From the NCBI RefSeq assembly GCF_910592395.1, contig NC_088320.1, forward strand, positions 12,830,501 through 12,894,500: DNA of 64,000 bases, written 5' to 3'. The notes under the pieces were generated by a model that did not search any database, was not told the origin of the DNA, and saw only the letters and a program-made list of their open reading frames with translations. Of the stretch, positions 44,271 through 55,240 are shown piece after piece; within the stretch, counting starts at the first letter, position 1; the number at the start of each line of letters is the position of its first letter. Source of the DNA: Lineus longissimus (taxonomy: Eukaryota; Nemertea; Pilidiophora; Heteronemertea; Lineidae). The position numbers and the translations under genes were made by a program.

Positions 44271-45394
44271 TTGGTTGAAGTCTTGCGTAAATTTTGTTAA
44301 AACCACTGTCAGATTTATGACTTTGATTGCCTGAACAAGAATATACATGCATATGCTTTTTTGCCAAGAGATCATTTATCTTTGTAGAAAAAATGGTTTT
44401 ATAAACCCCACTTTCACAAAGAAACCTCAAAACTAGTGAATTGTCACAAACCTTATTCTGAATTGTCACAAACCTTATTCTGAGGACGCTTTGTGTTTCG
44501 GCTAATTCTGTTCAAACCTTGACTGACTGGTTTGTGCGACCATTGATATTGTATAGTGCTGCGCACTATACCACTATTTATTGAACAATCACTTCACGTG
44601 AAATCATGAACTGCTGTAAATAAATTCCTTGTATTTAAATATTGTTTCATGTTGCGAACGAGTAAGGGCTCTTAACAAGGACTTACAGTTAAAAGGCCTT
44701 CGACCTTAATTGATGATATGATATGAATATTGCTGATATGATATAAAAGTTGTTATTTAGAATCCTTCTCAGACCCCTCGCTTGTTTGAATGTCATGAAG
44801 CAGTATCGTGTTGCATGCTACTATTAGGCCACTTATTCGCTTTTCGGGCTTCATTGCACCCTAGTCAAAACATTAATCACCCCCTAGCAGGTGCCTTATT
44901 ATATAAGTCTGATTAACGAATTTCTATTAAAAGAACAAAATCACCGTCACAGCATATTTCATCATGCTAAGAAATGCATTTCTAGAAACCATGAATAATT
45001 GGTTGAGTAATATCTATGCAAAGTTTTGAATTGAGCAATATCTAGAAATACTGATATATGTTATTCGGCGAAATAAAGCTTTGAGAAACAGTTTATATTA
45101 TCTTTAAATAAATCATTATGTGAGATATGTTTCGTAGCAATAACTAGTACTGTATCCAATATCAATGTATAACCTGTCATAATTTGCCTTTAGATATATA
45201 TTTATCTGTTAGGAAATACCATAAAATATGTACCAATCATTGTGAAATACAATGAGTCATTTAATGCAATCCCAGGGAGATCACCTCAAAAAGTCAGTTT
45301 AAAGCAGAAAAAGGTATACATCTGACGAGTAAATTGACTAAAATTGCACATCTAAATTCCTGGAAAAGCAGGTAAATTCCTGAACTAAAACGGG
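44271..45394. other. AT-rich stretch, no gene
   Basis: An AT-rich sequence upstream of the TATA box at 45395. The direct repeat GAATTGTCACAAACCTTATTCTGA occurs back to back at about 44440-44483 in two copies. No other features. Confidence 0.4.
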
Positions 45395-45403
45395 TATATA
45401 AAG
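45395..45403 (+). promoter_or_regulatory. TATA box of a predicted polymerase II promoter
   Basis: TATATAAAG preceded by GC (CGGG) and followed about 25-30 bp later by an A/C-rich start region. It agrees with the metazoan TATA consensus and lies ahead of an apparent first exon with a perfect splice donor. Confidence 0.55.
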
Positions 45404-45424
45404 GGCAACAAGTTGCTTGAGGGC

Positions 45425-45599
45425 AGACTTGGAAGACTGGAGAACACACGGTCACACTTAACTCGAGACACATATGGTCAGACTCACTGACAGGCTAAAT
45501 GGTCACTGAGATCTGAAACCCGCAGAAGCTCCCAGTTTCCCGTATTTCACATATTTCGGATAAACCTAAATCATTTCATTCCACCTGAAGAAAATACAC
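45425..45599 (+). ncRNA. Predicted non-coding first exon (5' UTR)
   Basis: Starting about 25 bp after the TATA box, this stretch runs without a long ORF to the donor GTAAGT at 45600. It would be the untranslated leader of a + strand gene. A candidate downstream partner is the gene with exons at 48385-48702 and 49678-50681, but no connecting exon was proven. It is listed as non-coding because no start codon with an ORF is seen. Confidence 0.35.
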
Positions 45600-45605
45600 G
45601 TAAGT

Positions 45606-46480
45606 TTGCCAATTTCACTTATTTTTCTACATCATGATTATCATTCTTGCATTGATACGTGCCTAATTAGCAACCATCTTGATTACTATCACTACTGGCT
45701 TTGAAGTGATCTCCCACGGTTTACGAATGGAAATTATTTATGATAAGACATAATTACTATTATGTACAGTTTTATCTGCTGATTTCAACAACTTCTAAGC
45801 GGTATTCAGCCCAAATCATATTTAGGCCTTTATATTTCATCCTCCTCCTACTATTGAAAATTCTCCGCAATAAAAGTATATTTTAATCTTATCTTGATAA
45901 TATAGTGTGCTATACTAACAACCTTTTGCATCAATTGATTCCTGGCAAAGAGGTACGATTCTTGCAGGTGCCCCATTATACCAAGAAATACCTCGTGTTT
46001 AGGACTCAGTTTGTCTGTGTCTTCATTAAAGTAGGACCTTGTGTGATTCCTTGAGCAAAACTCTTCTTACCATATCACAAAAGTAAGAATTAGTCCCCAA
46101 TCATTGTCCCTAACTTCTTGCCATTTCACAAGTGTAAGAATATCCCCTCATATCACTGTCCCTACTACTGGAGCAAATACTTACTTGAAAACATTGGAAA
46201 CATAACTTTGCGACTAGGCGAGCTACATAATTTTCAGCAGTTAATAAATATATTAAAATATTCTTATCTGAAAGGTCATGGTTTAATCCAATACGATTTT
46301 TGTTTAAATATTATTCACCACCTCTTATCTCTTGGGATAATTAGACGGCAGTGACGCCCTTTTTCAATTTGAAGGCAATGATAACTTAAACGTAACTTTG
46401 TAAATGAAACCTGTGCTCCCTATTGTGTATATCATCAATATAGTTTTCGTAACAAAATATGTCCTTGAATGAAACATATA
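45606..46480. other. Predicted intron, no gene
   Basis: AT-rich sequence. A + strand frame at 46118-46354 is not supported by any motif. Confidence 0.35.
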
Positions 46481-46489
46481 TACAAAATT

Positions 46490-47240
46490 TCCCCTCGTTT
46501 AAACCTGCATAGATGTCTTCGTATGTGGCTGCAGAACACGCGTTCTAGGAGCTTGCAGCATACACAGGTTATCGATACGGGTCTGTATTAGTTGGCTGCA
46601 CTGTATCGATTACCCTTCTTAAAAACTGGTGTGACTAATTTTAAGCCTTGTTCCAGTCCTTGGGGAGTTGCGTCCAGTGACCGTGGCCGTTAGGGGTGGT
46701 GCTATATCTGCCGCTGCCTCCTTCAGTACACGGTTGTCGATGTTATCCGGGCCACAGGCCTTGCCGGGGTTCATGCTTTCCAGCAGTTTCTTAATGCCCC
46801 CTTCACTGGTGTTGAGCTCTGGTATGTCCGGTTTCCTGTCGCCGTCTGGTTTGGGGAGATCCTCTGCCTTGTCAACTTGGGTGAACGTTGACTTGAGTTG
46901 TTCATTGAGGATTACTGCTTTTTCTTTCGCTGTTACCACGACTAGTTTGCTTTTTCGTTCAGGGGGAGATACCAGTGTTATCTGATTTCTCTGGTTTAAC
47001 ATAGCGCCAGAAGACATTCCTGCTGTTGTAATCAAGGCTTAGACTCAGAATGCTTGTCATGTAGTTCCGATGAGTTAGGTACAGGACTTTCCTGGCTTTC
47101 TTCTTTTGATTCTTATACTTCGTCTTGTTAGCTTCGGTAGGGTGTTTCTTCAGCTTCTTGAAAATACGGTTCTTTTTCTTGATCGATCTTCTTGTCTCAT
47201 CATTCACCCGCGGAAGGCTGTTATTGGTCTTGATCATCTT
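46490..47240 (-). pseudogene. LINE fragment: region before and at the start of the reverse transcriptase
   Basis: On the - strand: TRRSIKKKNRIFKKLKKHPT, NVFWRYVKPEKSDNTGISP (47240-46959), then GGIKKLLESMNPGKACGPDN (about 46800-46760), then NYRPVSITCVCCKLLERVF (about 46580-46525). These are the successive conserved blocks at the start of LINE ORF2 RT domains (K..GPD, then NYRPISLT). Endonuclease and palm are missing. Two frameshifts. It is a jockey/CR1-like clade by appearance only. Confidence 0.85.
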
Positions 47241-48384
47241 ATTCGGATGTGTCGATCGATCACACCTTGTATATCAGCTTTGAGGACGGACCAGTTTTCA
47301 TCCACGAAGTCCCCACTAAGGTGGACTGTTCAGTATGCGCACTTGCAGAAGTGCGCTATGAATTTGAATTAATCAATTTTGCATGCACTGCCTTTGGACG
47401 CCCTTAAATCCATGCTTTTTACAGGAAGCCAGGTAGGTCAGGCAAAGCCCTTAATTTCCCAGTACCGCAGGTTACTCAAATCACGGAGACAAAATCCAGA
47501 CATACACTGGAAATAATTAACGATTAATACATCTTTAGATCTTGTTCTAGCGCCCGAACTACTTTCCCGCCCCCAGAAGCCGGGAGAATTCTGTGACGTA
47601 ATTTAGATTTTTCCTCGTCAGCAGGGTCACTGAGGGCAGTGATGGCAGTGTTTTAACTGCGATTTTGGGAGGCTGAAGCCTTGCAAATTACTTATTTTCT
47701 TTCCCATTTCTCTTATTTTCGAGGCAACGTTAGGAAAAGAAGTCGAATGTGCGCAGTGTATATGCAAGTGTTCGAAAAACAGCAAGTAATATCATCTGCC
47801 ACCGATGTTGATTTGGGCTCCCCTCGATTCGCTTAACAACAAGGAAAATACATATATACATCAAGACGTAACAGTACTGTTTAGATCAATGACCCCAGGC
47901 AGCGCATTACAGGTACATCCATCTACTAGTAGGAGATCGACCCATGGAGAGCTAACTCGGATCAAATCGGAGTCAACATCGGAACAGCGTGATAATTTAA
48001 TGATAATATAGAATAGGAGGTGACTGGGCAGTCGACAGCTTGGTAATATTGCCCTTAATAATACCAAAGGTTCTTGAAGTCCAAGGCCAGGATCAAGTTG
48101 AGAGCGCTAAAAATAACGAACAACGCGTTTTTTACGATGTTCGATGCGAAACAAAATTGGAAAAAACGTGTAATACCTTAATATTGAAGGAATAATGCAT
48201 TGTTCTTTAAAGGATATCGAAATCAGATGTTTCAATATTGGTCCAACACTCAACTTAATAACGCAAGTTCAGGTTTTTAAAGTAACTTCGCTGAGTCAAA
48301 AATGAAGAAATATATGGAGCTTTTCTTAACCTTAGCAATTTTGAAATAATCAGAGAAATCATGTGACAACCCTTCCATTAGACC
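47241..48384. other. No gene recognised
   Basis: It holds some sequence similar to 21660-21820 (GAAACAAAATTGGAAAAA near 48150). Nothing else is supported. Confidence 0.35.
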
Positions 48385-48702
48385 ATGGCTCATCACGTGT
48401 CTCCACTGCTCAGCAGAGCATTATATGTACACATATTTATGTATTGTATATTGTCATTCCATATGATCAATTCTTTGAGAATCTTTGAGCGAGTGCGTTG
48501 GGAAGGTTGTCCCACCGAGAAGGACGTATCTCTGACGAGATCTCTACTACAGTGCTCTATTTTTCTACGATCGGGAAAAGATGTGGTAGGTTTTAGTGTT
48601 GAATTCAAAGCACAAACCACTTGCACAATACATTCATCGCAGTATGATGATGCGGCGGGTACAAAAGTAAACAAAAAAGGAACTGACATCTGGATTGAAA
48701 GG
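48385..48702 (+). CDS. Predicted exon of an unrecognised gene
   Basis: An open frame with ATG at 48385 runs to the donor GTAAGT (48703) in phase 0. The product has a hydrophobic start (ALYVHIFMYCILSFHM), followed by a polar globular segment (FERVRWEGCPTEKDVSLTRS, LRSGKDVVGFSVEFKAQTTC). I do not recognise the family. The start codon is uncertain because the first 40 residues could be intron. It does not join in phase to the exon at 49678, so at least one exon between them is missing from this annotation. Small frames at 49056-49313 and 49381-49566 are candidates. Confidence 0.45.
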
Positions 48703-49677
48703 GTAAGTAGAGGTAAGGAACAAAAAGTTATCATTATGTCCTCGGTGACCATACTGACTATACCTTTTAGTACTTGAATCCGAAGCGTCAAATCCTATCA
48801 TCATTCAGATCGGAAAATTGCATCGCATGAGTGTGCAAGGGCAGTGCATTCTCCGCAGGCAATAGTGGCAAATCTACGATTGGTATTTGTGGCTTAAAAC
48901 GTACATGTCCCACGATCCAAATCAGGCTGGCCCAGCTGGTAGCTAAGCATGAAACCAGTATCCATTGCGCGCACTGTGGGATAATGAAGAACTACCGTGT
49001 GTGGTATTGACAGGTTATCTGCAACCTTAGTTTCGTATTCAACCTGGGTTTCGCCGTGACGGCTCCGAACACCGTTGTAAGACTGTCTTACTTTAGAGGC
49101 GACCGCGACTCCCTTAATTCGCTTGGTATTGTTTGGTCACGTGAATGTTGCGAGAATTCTTTTCAAAATGTTGCCATGTTTTTTTCAAGGGTTACCCCTA
49201 AAGTCCAACGGGGAGCCATATGCGATATTAGAGAATCCGTATCCCTATCAATTTTGCGTACGACGCCATCAGTTTGTGTACTTTGTACGATAAGCGGTAC
49301 CGCATCAGTATAAGAACTGTATTCCATACGGGAGGCAGTACGCATGATATTGAACGATTTAATTTGCATTTGCAGCTAAATTGAGTCTTCTATCATATTT
49401 CCATCTGGTCTGTGAAATAGTATCGTTGATCATGAAGATGCTTTCGATTGTGAAGTTTTTTTGGGAGAAATTAGAGGCGTTTTCATTGCCACCTATCTAT
49501 TGTGCTGTTCATAAATTGCGCACAGCTGAGTTATCGAAGCTGAAGCCAATTTTATGTCTGACTTAAGTATCACTTACCTGTATGCGACATACGTATTTTC
49601 CATACGGATAACTGATACGTTTTGACAGTGCTGATGAAGGTCACTAGTTACCAAACTTCGCGTTCTTCTCATCTTAG

Positions 49678-50681
49678 GTCCGAAGAGATTCGCTACGTTT
49701 CGGCTACAACGAAAGGTTCAACTGAAGAAAACTTCTCCGAATCATATACTGTGTATTGTTTACTGTCCTAAACAACAGTTCTTTCTCTTACATTCATGTG
49801 GTGGCTTTATCCGAAGGATGAATCGTCCATCTTTCATGATTGCATATTACCCTGGCTCAATTCCTACACAAAAACATCTTTTTAACCTACAAGAACGGGT
49901 CACCGATGTATTATACTTCAAAGCATACCTGCTTGTGTTCTGTTTACATTCAACTCGCGGTAGGTTGTCTGTAGATTTATACAGTTATAACGGAAGGTTT
50001 GTATCTCATGTTACTGTGAACTACACCATGACTGGTTTAAGATGCAGCCCAGTGATGTCAGATGACATGAGTCATGTAGTAGTTTGGACTCAAAATCTTA
50101 CCAGAACAACCAAACAAGGCAAGCCTTATCACGATCTAATTCTTTTTGAAATTGACCATCGCTCCGAACAAGATATTGCATTTACTCATCCAAATTTAAT
50201 AATGTCATCCCCGGGAGAAAAAAATCGGGTCCGGCCTCCTCATCAGGCAGTGTGGTCGAATGGAAACATTTTTATTTATTTTTTAAAGAAAACGTCAGTA
50301 TTTGTATTTCAGTACAAAGAAGGTTTCTACAAACGTATTCACAAACTGAGGTTAAATATAGAACACATCTATTATGGGACATGGGATCATGTCAACAACG
50401 GGTTAATATTTTTCGAACGGAAGAATAAAGGGAAATATCGATCCTTTTCACTTTTTAGGTTGTCATTTAGAGAAGACAACAAGTCGATACATTTGACAAG
50501 AGTTCCAGGATTCGAAGTGCGGTGTCCACCTTTTCATAACCCATATCCAATATTAGCAATCAGTACAAATGCAATACTTTTCTCTCGCACATATTACATC
50601 GGCGACGAACCTTCAGTCATTGTTCACTTCCGCATGGTGCTTGGACGTGACAGACCGTTTTCAAATTGCAAGATGCGTTAA
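49678..50681 (+). CDS. Long open reading frame, probable terminal exon, unrecognised
   Basis: An acceptor ATCTTAG (AG 49676-49677) is followed by 334 codons without a stop, to TAA at 50679-50681. The ATG at 49818 is internal; the frame is open before it. The protein is rich in aromatic beta-strand-like segments alternating with polar loops, for example LSVDLYSYNGRF, HVVVWTQNL and YHDLILFEIDH. This recalls beta-propeller repeats, with faint likeness to DET1-type proteins that I could not confirm. It is the longest clean ORF in the window outside the retrotransposons. Base composition is normal for its surroundings. Confidence 0.6.
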
Positions 50682-52417
50682 TTAGCCTCAAAGCGAGAGA
50701 TCCATTATACAAAGTATTGATCAGAGAGGAATGGACAACTTGAAATAAGCCCATAAATAAGAGTTTTTAATCGCATGGTGCTCACTGCAATTGACCCTGG
50801 CCATTTGCAAGGGTTGGTAAGACCTGAATGAACAAAAGACACTGCTCTCAATTTATGCTTGCTAAAACAAACTGAGCTACTTCGACTTTTGTGATAGGGC
50901 AAAACTATGCACATTTTATTCTCTATTTTCTTAATTGATCACGTAAATTCATTTTTGATTAGCCTGATTAACACATTTTGTTTGCGGGGAATACCTAATA
51001 CGGAGTTGTAATAAAATAATTCACTGGGCAGAAGCAATCCGATAAGTTCAACGGTTAATGGATTAGCGCTAAGTTAGTTACAAAAAGCCTCCTATATTCA
51101 AAATAAGAACTAATTGCTCGTCCATCTAGCCAATAGCTACATGTAGCTAACCATTCTTCTTTAATCCATACTGTATTGATGATACGTGTTTCTTCCTGTG
51201 CTTTGGCATCCATTGGCCGTTCAGAACTATGTTAAATGGGCTTCAGGCAGGAGTCCAACGGATATCCAGACGGTATTAGATTTTAAGTCTGGGTGGATAT
51301 TTCATCGAAGGTAACCGAGATGTTAGTCTCTTTTTGGCTAGTCGGAGGGGAGTCTGTACGATTCCGCAATGTCGGTCGTTGGTCGTCGGCGTCTGTATCA
51401 TGTTTCAAAAAACGGTTTCAAGTTCACTAACCGAGAGGGCATTGAACTTGAAACTTTACACTTATGACCCCCTAGGTCAGGTGACCTTAGACACTGAATT
51501 TCAGTTTCATTTGATTCACGACTTGCCCCTCATCAGGGCCTGGTTGTTCAAAAGCACAGAAGTCACGTTATCCTTCCCGTATGTATACTTAAGGACGCCA
51601 GCTCTTTCAACCAATAACGTTAAGACTTAACGCTCCCGTTAAAGTTAACGTTATCCTGAAAAACTCAGTCCGGGTGGCAAAAAGTGGAAACCTGATGTCG
51701 CTTACAAGCGACTCGTTTTCGATATCTTGTTATGGTTCATGTGGGTCCTCAGACGAGTCAGGAACAAGGATAGCAAGGATACAACATATATCGCACGGAA
51801 TTCTGATTTGACCTTACTTTGCAAGTCGGAGAAGTCAAATCCCAGGGTTTCTTCAAGAAGACATGCCCCCCCCCCCAAATGATGTTTGTTTTTCAATCTT
51901 GATATACATATTTATGATTTGTAATGTAACAAAAGGCCATTTTGGAGCCAAACAGGTCATGAGCAATGCTTATTAAGTTTCTCTGCTCTGATGATTTTTC
52001 CGTACGACCCCCCCCCCCCCGTTTTAGCCCTTTTGGTGGGTCCATTTCATCAAGATTGCCTAGGAATTATGAGGGATTAGCCGTTCAGTTTGTGTATCTC
52101 GGGAATATTTTCTCCCCACTAAAGAAATAAAAGATGAAATATTGTACAGCGTCGCTTTTCAGAACGAGACAGTTCGCTGGCAATATATAGCATAACTACA
52201 CCATGCTTACACACCCACTCAACCAAAGAAAATGCAGTATTCAACAAATGGCATACACCTTGCCCTAATCAACTTCCATGAATATCACACTACGATGCAA
52301 ACTCGATAACATCTACCACAAATAGCCCCATAACATCACGTTGACCCTGATCACTGCACATGTAACATATATTGGCACTAATCTACCGCCTTCTCGCACA
52401 TATCAAGACGAACCCAA
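50682..52417. other. No gene recognised
   Basis: It contains poly-C tracts at about 51867 and 52009-52020 and otherwise unremarkable sequence. Open frames at 51334-51630 and elsewhere have no domain pattern. Confidence 0.4.
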
Positions 52418-52610
52418 ACAGTCCTTCTCGACTGTTTATTTTATAGTCCTACTCTACTTTTGGCCTCCTCGCCATCTCTCCAGCCTTGCTCGCTGAGAGT
52501 ATATTTTATAGTCCTTCTCGACTTTTATTTTATAGTCCTTCTCGACTGTTTATTTTATAGTCCTTCTCGACTGTTTATTTTATAGTCCTCCTCGACTTTA
52601 AATCGGTGTA
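52418..52610. repeat. Minisatellite, about 27-bp unit
   Basis: About six units of TTATAGTCCTTCTCGACTGT plus TTATTT, with a degenerate insert (about 52445-52497) of different sequence. Confidence 0.9.
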
Positions 52611-52729
52611 TAATTACGTTCAACTTAGGAGCCCTCCAAACACGTCCGTCCGGTAGTGGCTTCTAACACAAAATGGCAGAGCATAGTTCATCACGTGGTG
52701 TCGCTTGTGATGATCTCCTAACATGGTCT

Positions 52730-54336
52730 CCTGGTGGAGTCACAACTCCACTTTCAGGAAATGAAAAGATGTGACCGTCTTTCAGGAACAGTCAGCAGTC
52801 ATGCTATCGTTTTACTGAAAATCTCATGTCGGGGTCACAACTCCATAGTAAATAGATGTGACGGTCACTCCATGAACAATGAAAATCATGCCCACCCTTG
52901 AGACTTGTGTTATCATGTGACTGTTTTATATCTGATTCACAAATCCACTTACAAGAAATATCACGTGATGATGTGACTGTCTCTTCACGAACAATCAGCA
53001 ATTATGTCCAACCAATAGGCCTACCTCAAAAAGACAAAACAAGATGTGGTTGTCCCTTCAAGAGTTATCAGTCATCAAGCCTGTACGGCCGCCCAGGCTT
53101 ACGTTCTGCTGTGCCTCTCTTATGTCATGTATGTTAGGGTTACAACTGCTTAGGAAAGACAGGTTGTTACGATATCTTCAGAAGCAATCAGCAGCTTTAC
53201 CCACCCCGTAGACTTGGTTGATGATGGGACCGTCTCACGACTGTCGGTGTCACAACTCCTTGGTAAAGACGGGATGATACGGTCTCCTAAGGAATTATAA
53301 CTGAACAAACATGCTCACCCTTTAGACTCACTCTTTACTGTGAATGTGTTAAGTCAGGGTCTCAACTCCATGGTAAATACGAAATGTCACTGTCTCTTCA
53401 GGAACAAACAACCAATCATACATGCCCATCCGTTAGGCTTAGGTTGGGTTGAGAGTGTCCTGTGTCAGTGTCACAACGCCAAAGTATTGCGGCGAGATGG
53501 GACAGTCTCTGCTTGTATATGCTGTGATTGTTTCATATCGATACCACAACACTCACAAAACAAATAGGATGATTATGCTGTAACTGTCTCGTGTTAGTGT
53601 TACAACTCCATGGGATATGTAAGACGTGATATGAGGGTCACCACAAGAACAATCAGCAATTTTACCCATTTCATAGGCCTAGGTTAGGTTGCAATTGTCT
53701 CATATGGCAGTTTCACAACTTCATAGTAAAGATGACGGTATGTGACGGTCTCTACCAAACAATCACTAAACAATCATGCCAACCCTTCAGACTTACTTTA
53801 TGCTGTGAATGCGTATTAACGTCAGGGTCACAACTCCATGACAAAGACGGGATGTGACGGTCTCCTTTTTGAGAACAATAAGAATCATGCTCATCCATTC
53901 GTCTTAGGTCTCGTGTCACAACTCCATAGTAATGACTGAATGGAACGGACTCCGCTTTTGTATGCTGTGACTGTTTCATATCAGGAACAATCAGCAACCA
54001 TGTCCTTTTCTTAGGCTAAGGTTAGGTTGTGACTGTCTCATAATTATGTCAGAATCACAACTTTATAGTAAAGACGGGATGTGACAGTCTCTGCAGGAAC
54101 ACTAAGCGACCATTGCCATTCCTTAGGTTGGGTAATAGTGTGACTGTCGCGTGTCAGTGTCACAAGTCCATCATCATAAAGACAAGATATGACTCTCTTG
54201 CTTGGGTTTGCTGTGACTGTTTTTATTTCGGTGCCATCACTCCACTTAGAAAACAATTAGGACGTGATGTGACCATATTCTCATGAACAATCAGCAATCA
54301 TGCTCACCCCATAACCTTAAGTTAAGCTATGACAAC
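52730..54336. repeat. Degenerate satellite-like array
   Basis: Roughly a dozen diverged units of about 120-150 bp, each with blocks GTCACAACTCCAT(A)GTAAA, GATGTGAC(G)GTCTC, GAACAATCAGCAATCATG and, in many units, CTTAGGTT..GTGACTGT. Units vary by many substitutions and indels, so the array is old or has not been homogenised. Open frames within it (52898-53137, 53340-53567, 53752-53997) are incidental. Confidence 0.85.
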
Positions 54337-54376
54337 TTATGTGTGCGTGTGCGTGGTGTGGGGGTGAGGGGGAGGG
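54337..54376. repeat. GT/G-rich simple repeat
   Basis: A TGTGTGCGTGTG stretch followed by a G-rich run. Confidence 0.8.
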
Positions 54377-55034
54377 GGTCTGGAGAAGTTTAAGCCTGTC
54401 CAAATGAAGGAATATTTTTGCAAATTAGCCAAAACTGACGTTGCCATGATATATAGATCCTTAAAGGAATTGAGATTTTGCTTACAATATGTTATGACGT
54501 TTACTTCCAGTACACTAATAGGTGTATCAAATGCACAGTATGCTTTGTAAAGTATCAAATAATACCAAACATCAAAAATCGAAGTATCGAAAAAAATCGT
54601 AATGATTTTTATATCATTGCATTCAAATCGATCATCATCGTTTCTATTTAACAAAAGCCGTAAACAATACGAGTTGAGGAATAAATGAAAAATATAGAGG
54701 AAGGTTTTCTAACAGTTTCGTTTGACGGATTATTCCGTCGTTGATCTATGTTTTCGAGGCAGGAATAAAGATGTACGACACAAGGGCCCAGAGAAATAAT
54801 CGAACCGAACCTTTCTTTGTTTCTCCATCATGGCACCTGATAAAACTCACAGTGCATTTAGTGTAAACATCATGAACAATGAAGGTAAAGGTGACAGTTT
54901 TCTCTACAAGGCCTTTTGTCAAGGCGGCCCACCCTACCTTGGCAGCTTTCCACTCTACCTTGAAAGCAGCCATCCCACCTTGCTCTTGACATTTGTAAAG
55001 GGTTTCTATAGGACCACACTACCTTGAATGCTGG

Positions 55035-55240
55035 CCACCCAAACAATGGCAAGGATTGTGTTCCATTGATCAGCCACCCTCCCTGTTACTAATCTAGAGT
55101 TGAGGATATGGGTCACTGCTGATTATTACATAACCTGATGTGAATAAACAAGCCTAATTCTTGCAGTCTGTGTCACCCTAGGTAGAGATTAATTACGAGT
55201 ATGATATCTACTATGCTTAATATATACTGCATAGTATGAC
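55035..55240. repeat. Dispersed repeat family, copy 3
   Basis: Shares AAACAATGGCAAGGA, TGAGGATATGGGTCACTGCT and TGTGTCACCCTAGGTAGAG with the copies at 38400 and 42765, then TATCTACTATGCTTAATA with 43970. Confidence 0.7.

Noticed and set aside
49163-49369. - strand 68-codon ORF
   Set aside because: It overlaps an equally plausible + strand frame (49056-49313), and neither has a domain signature.
49818-50681. DET1-type ubiquitin-ligase adaptor
   Set aside because: Only short, low-information resemblances (an HFRM-like end and a strand-loop pattern); not enough to name the gene.
52418-52610. CRISPR-like spaced repeats
   Set aside because: The units are contiguous with no unique spacers, in a eukaryotic context; it is a minisatellite.
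54746-55052. Coding repeat with QGRVGRL-like units
   Set aside because: Three short similar segments exist on the - strand, but the frames disagree and stops intervene; it is probably a small degenerate repeat.
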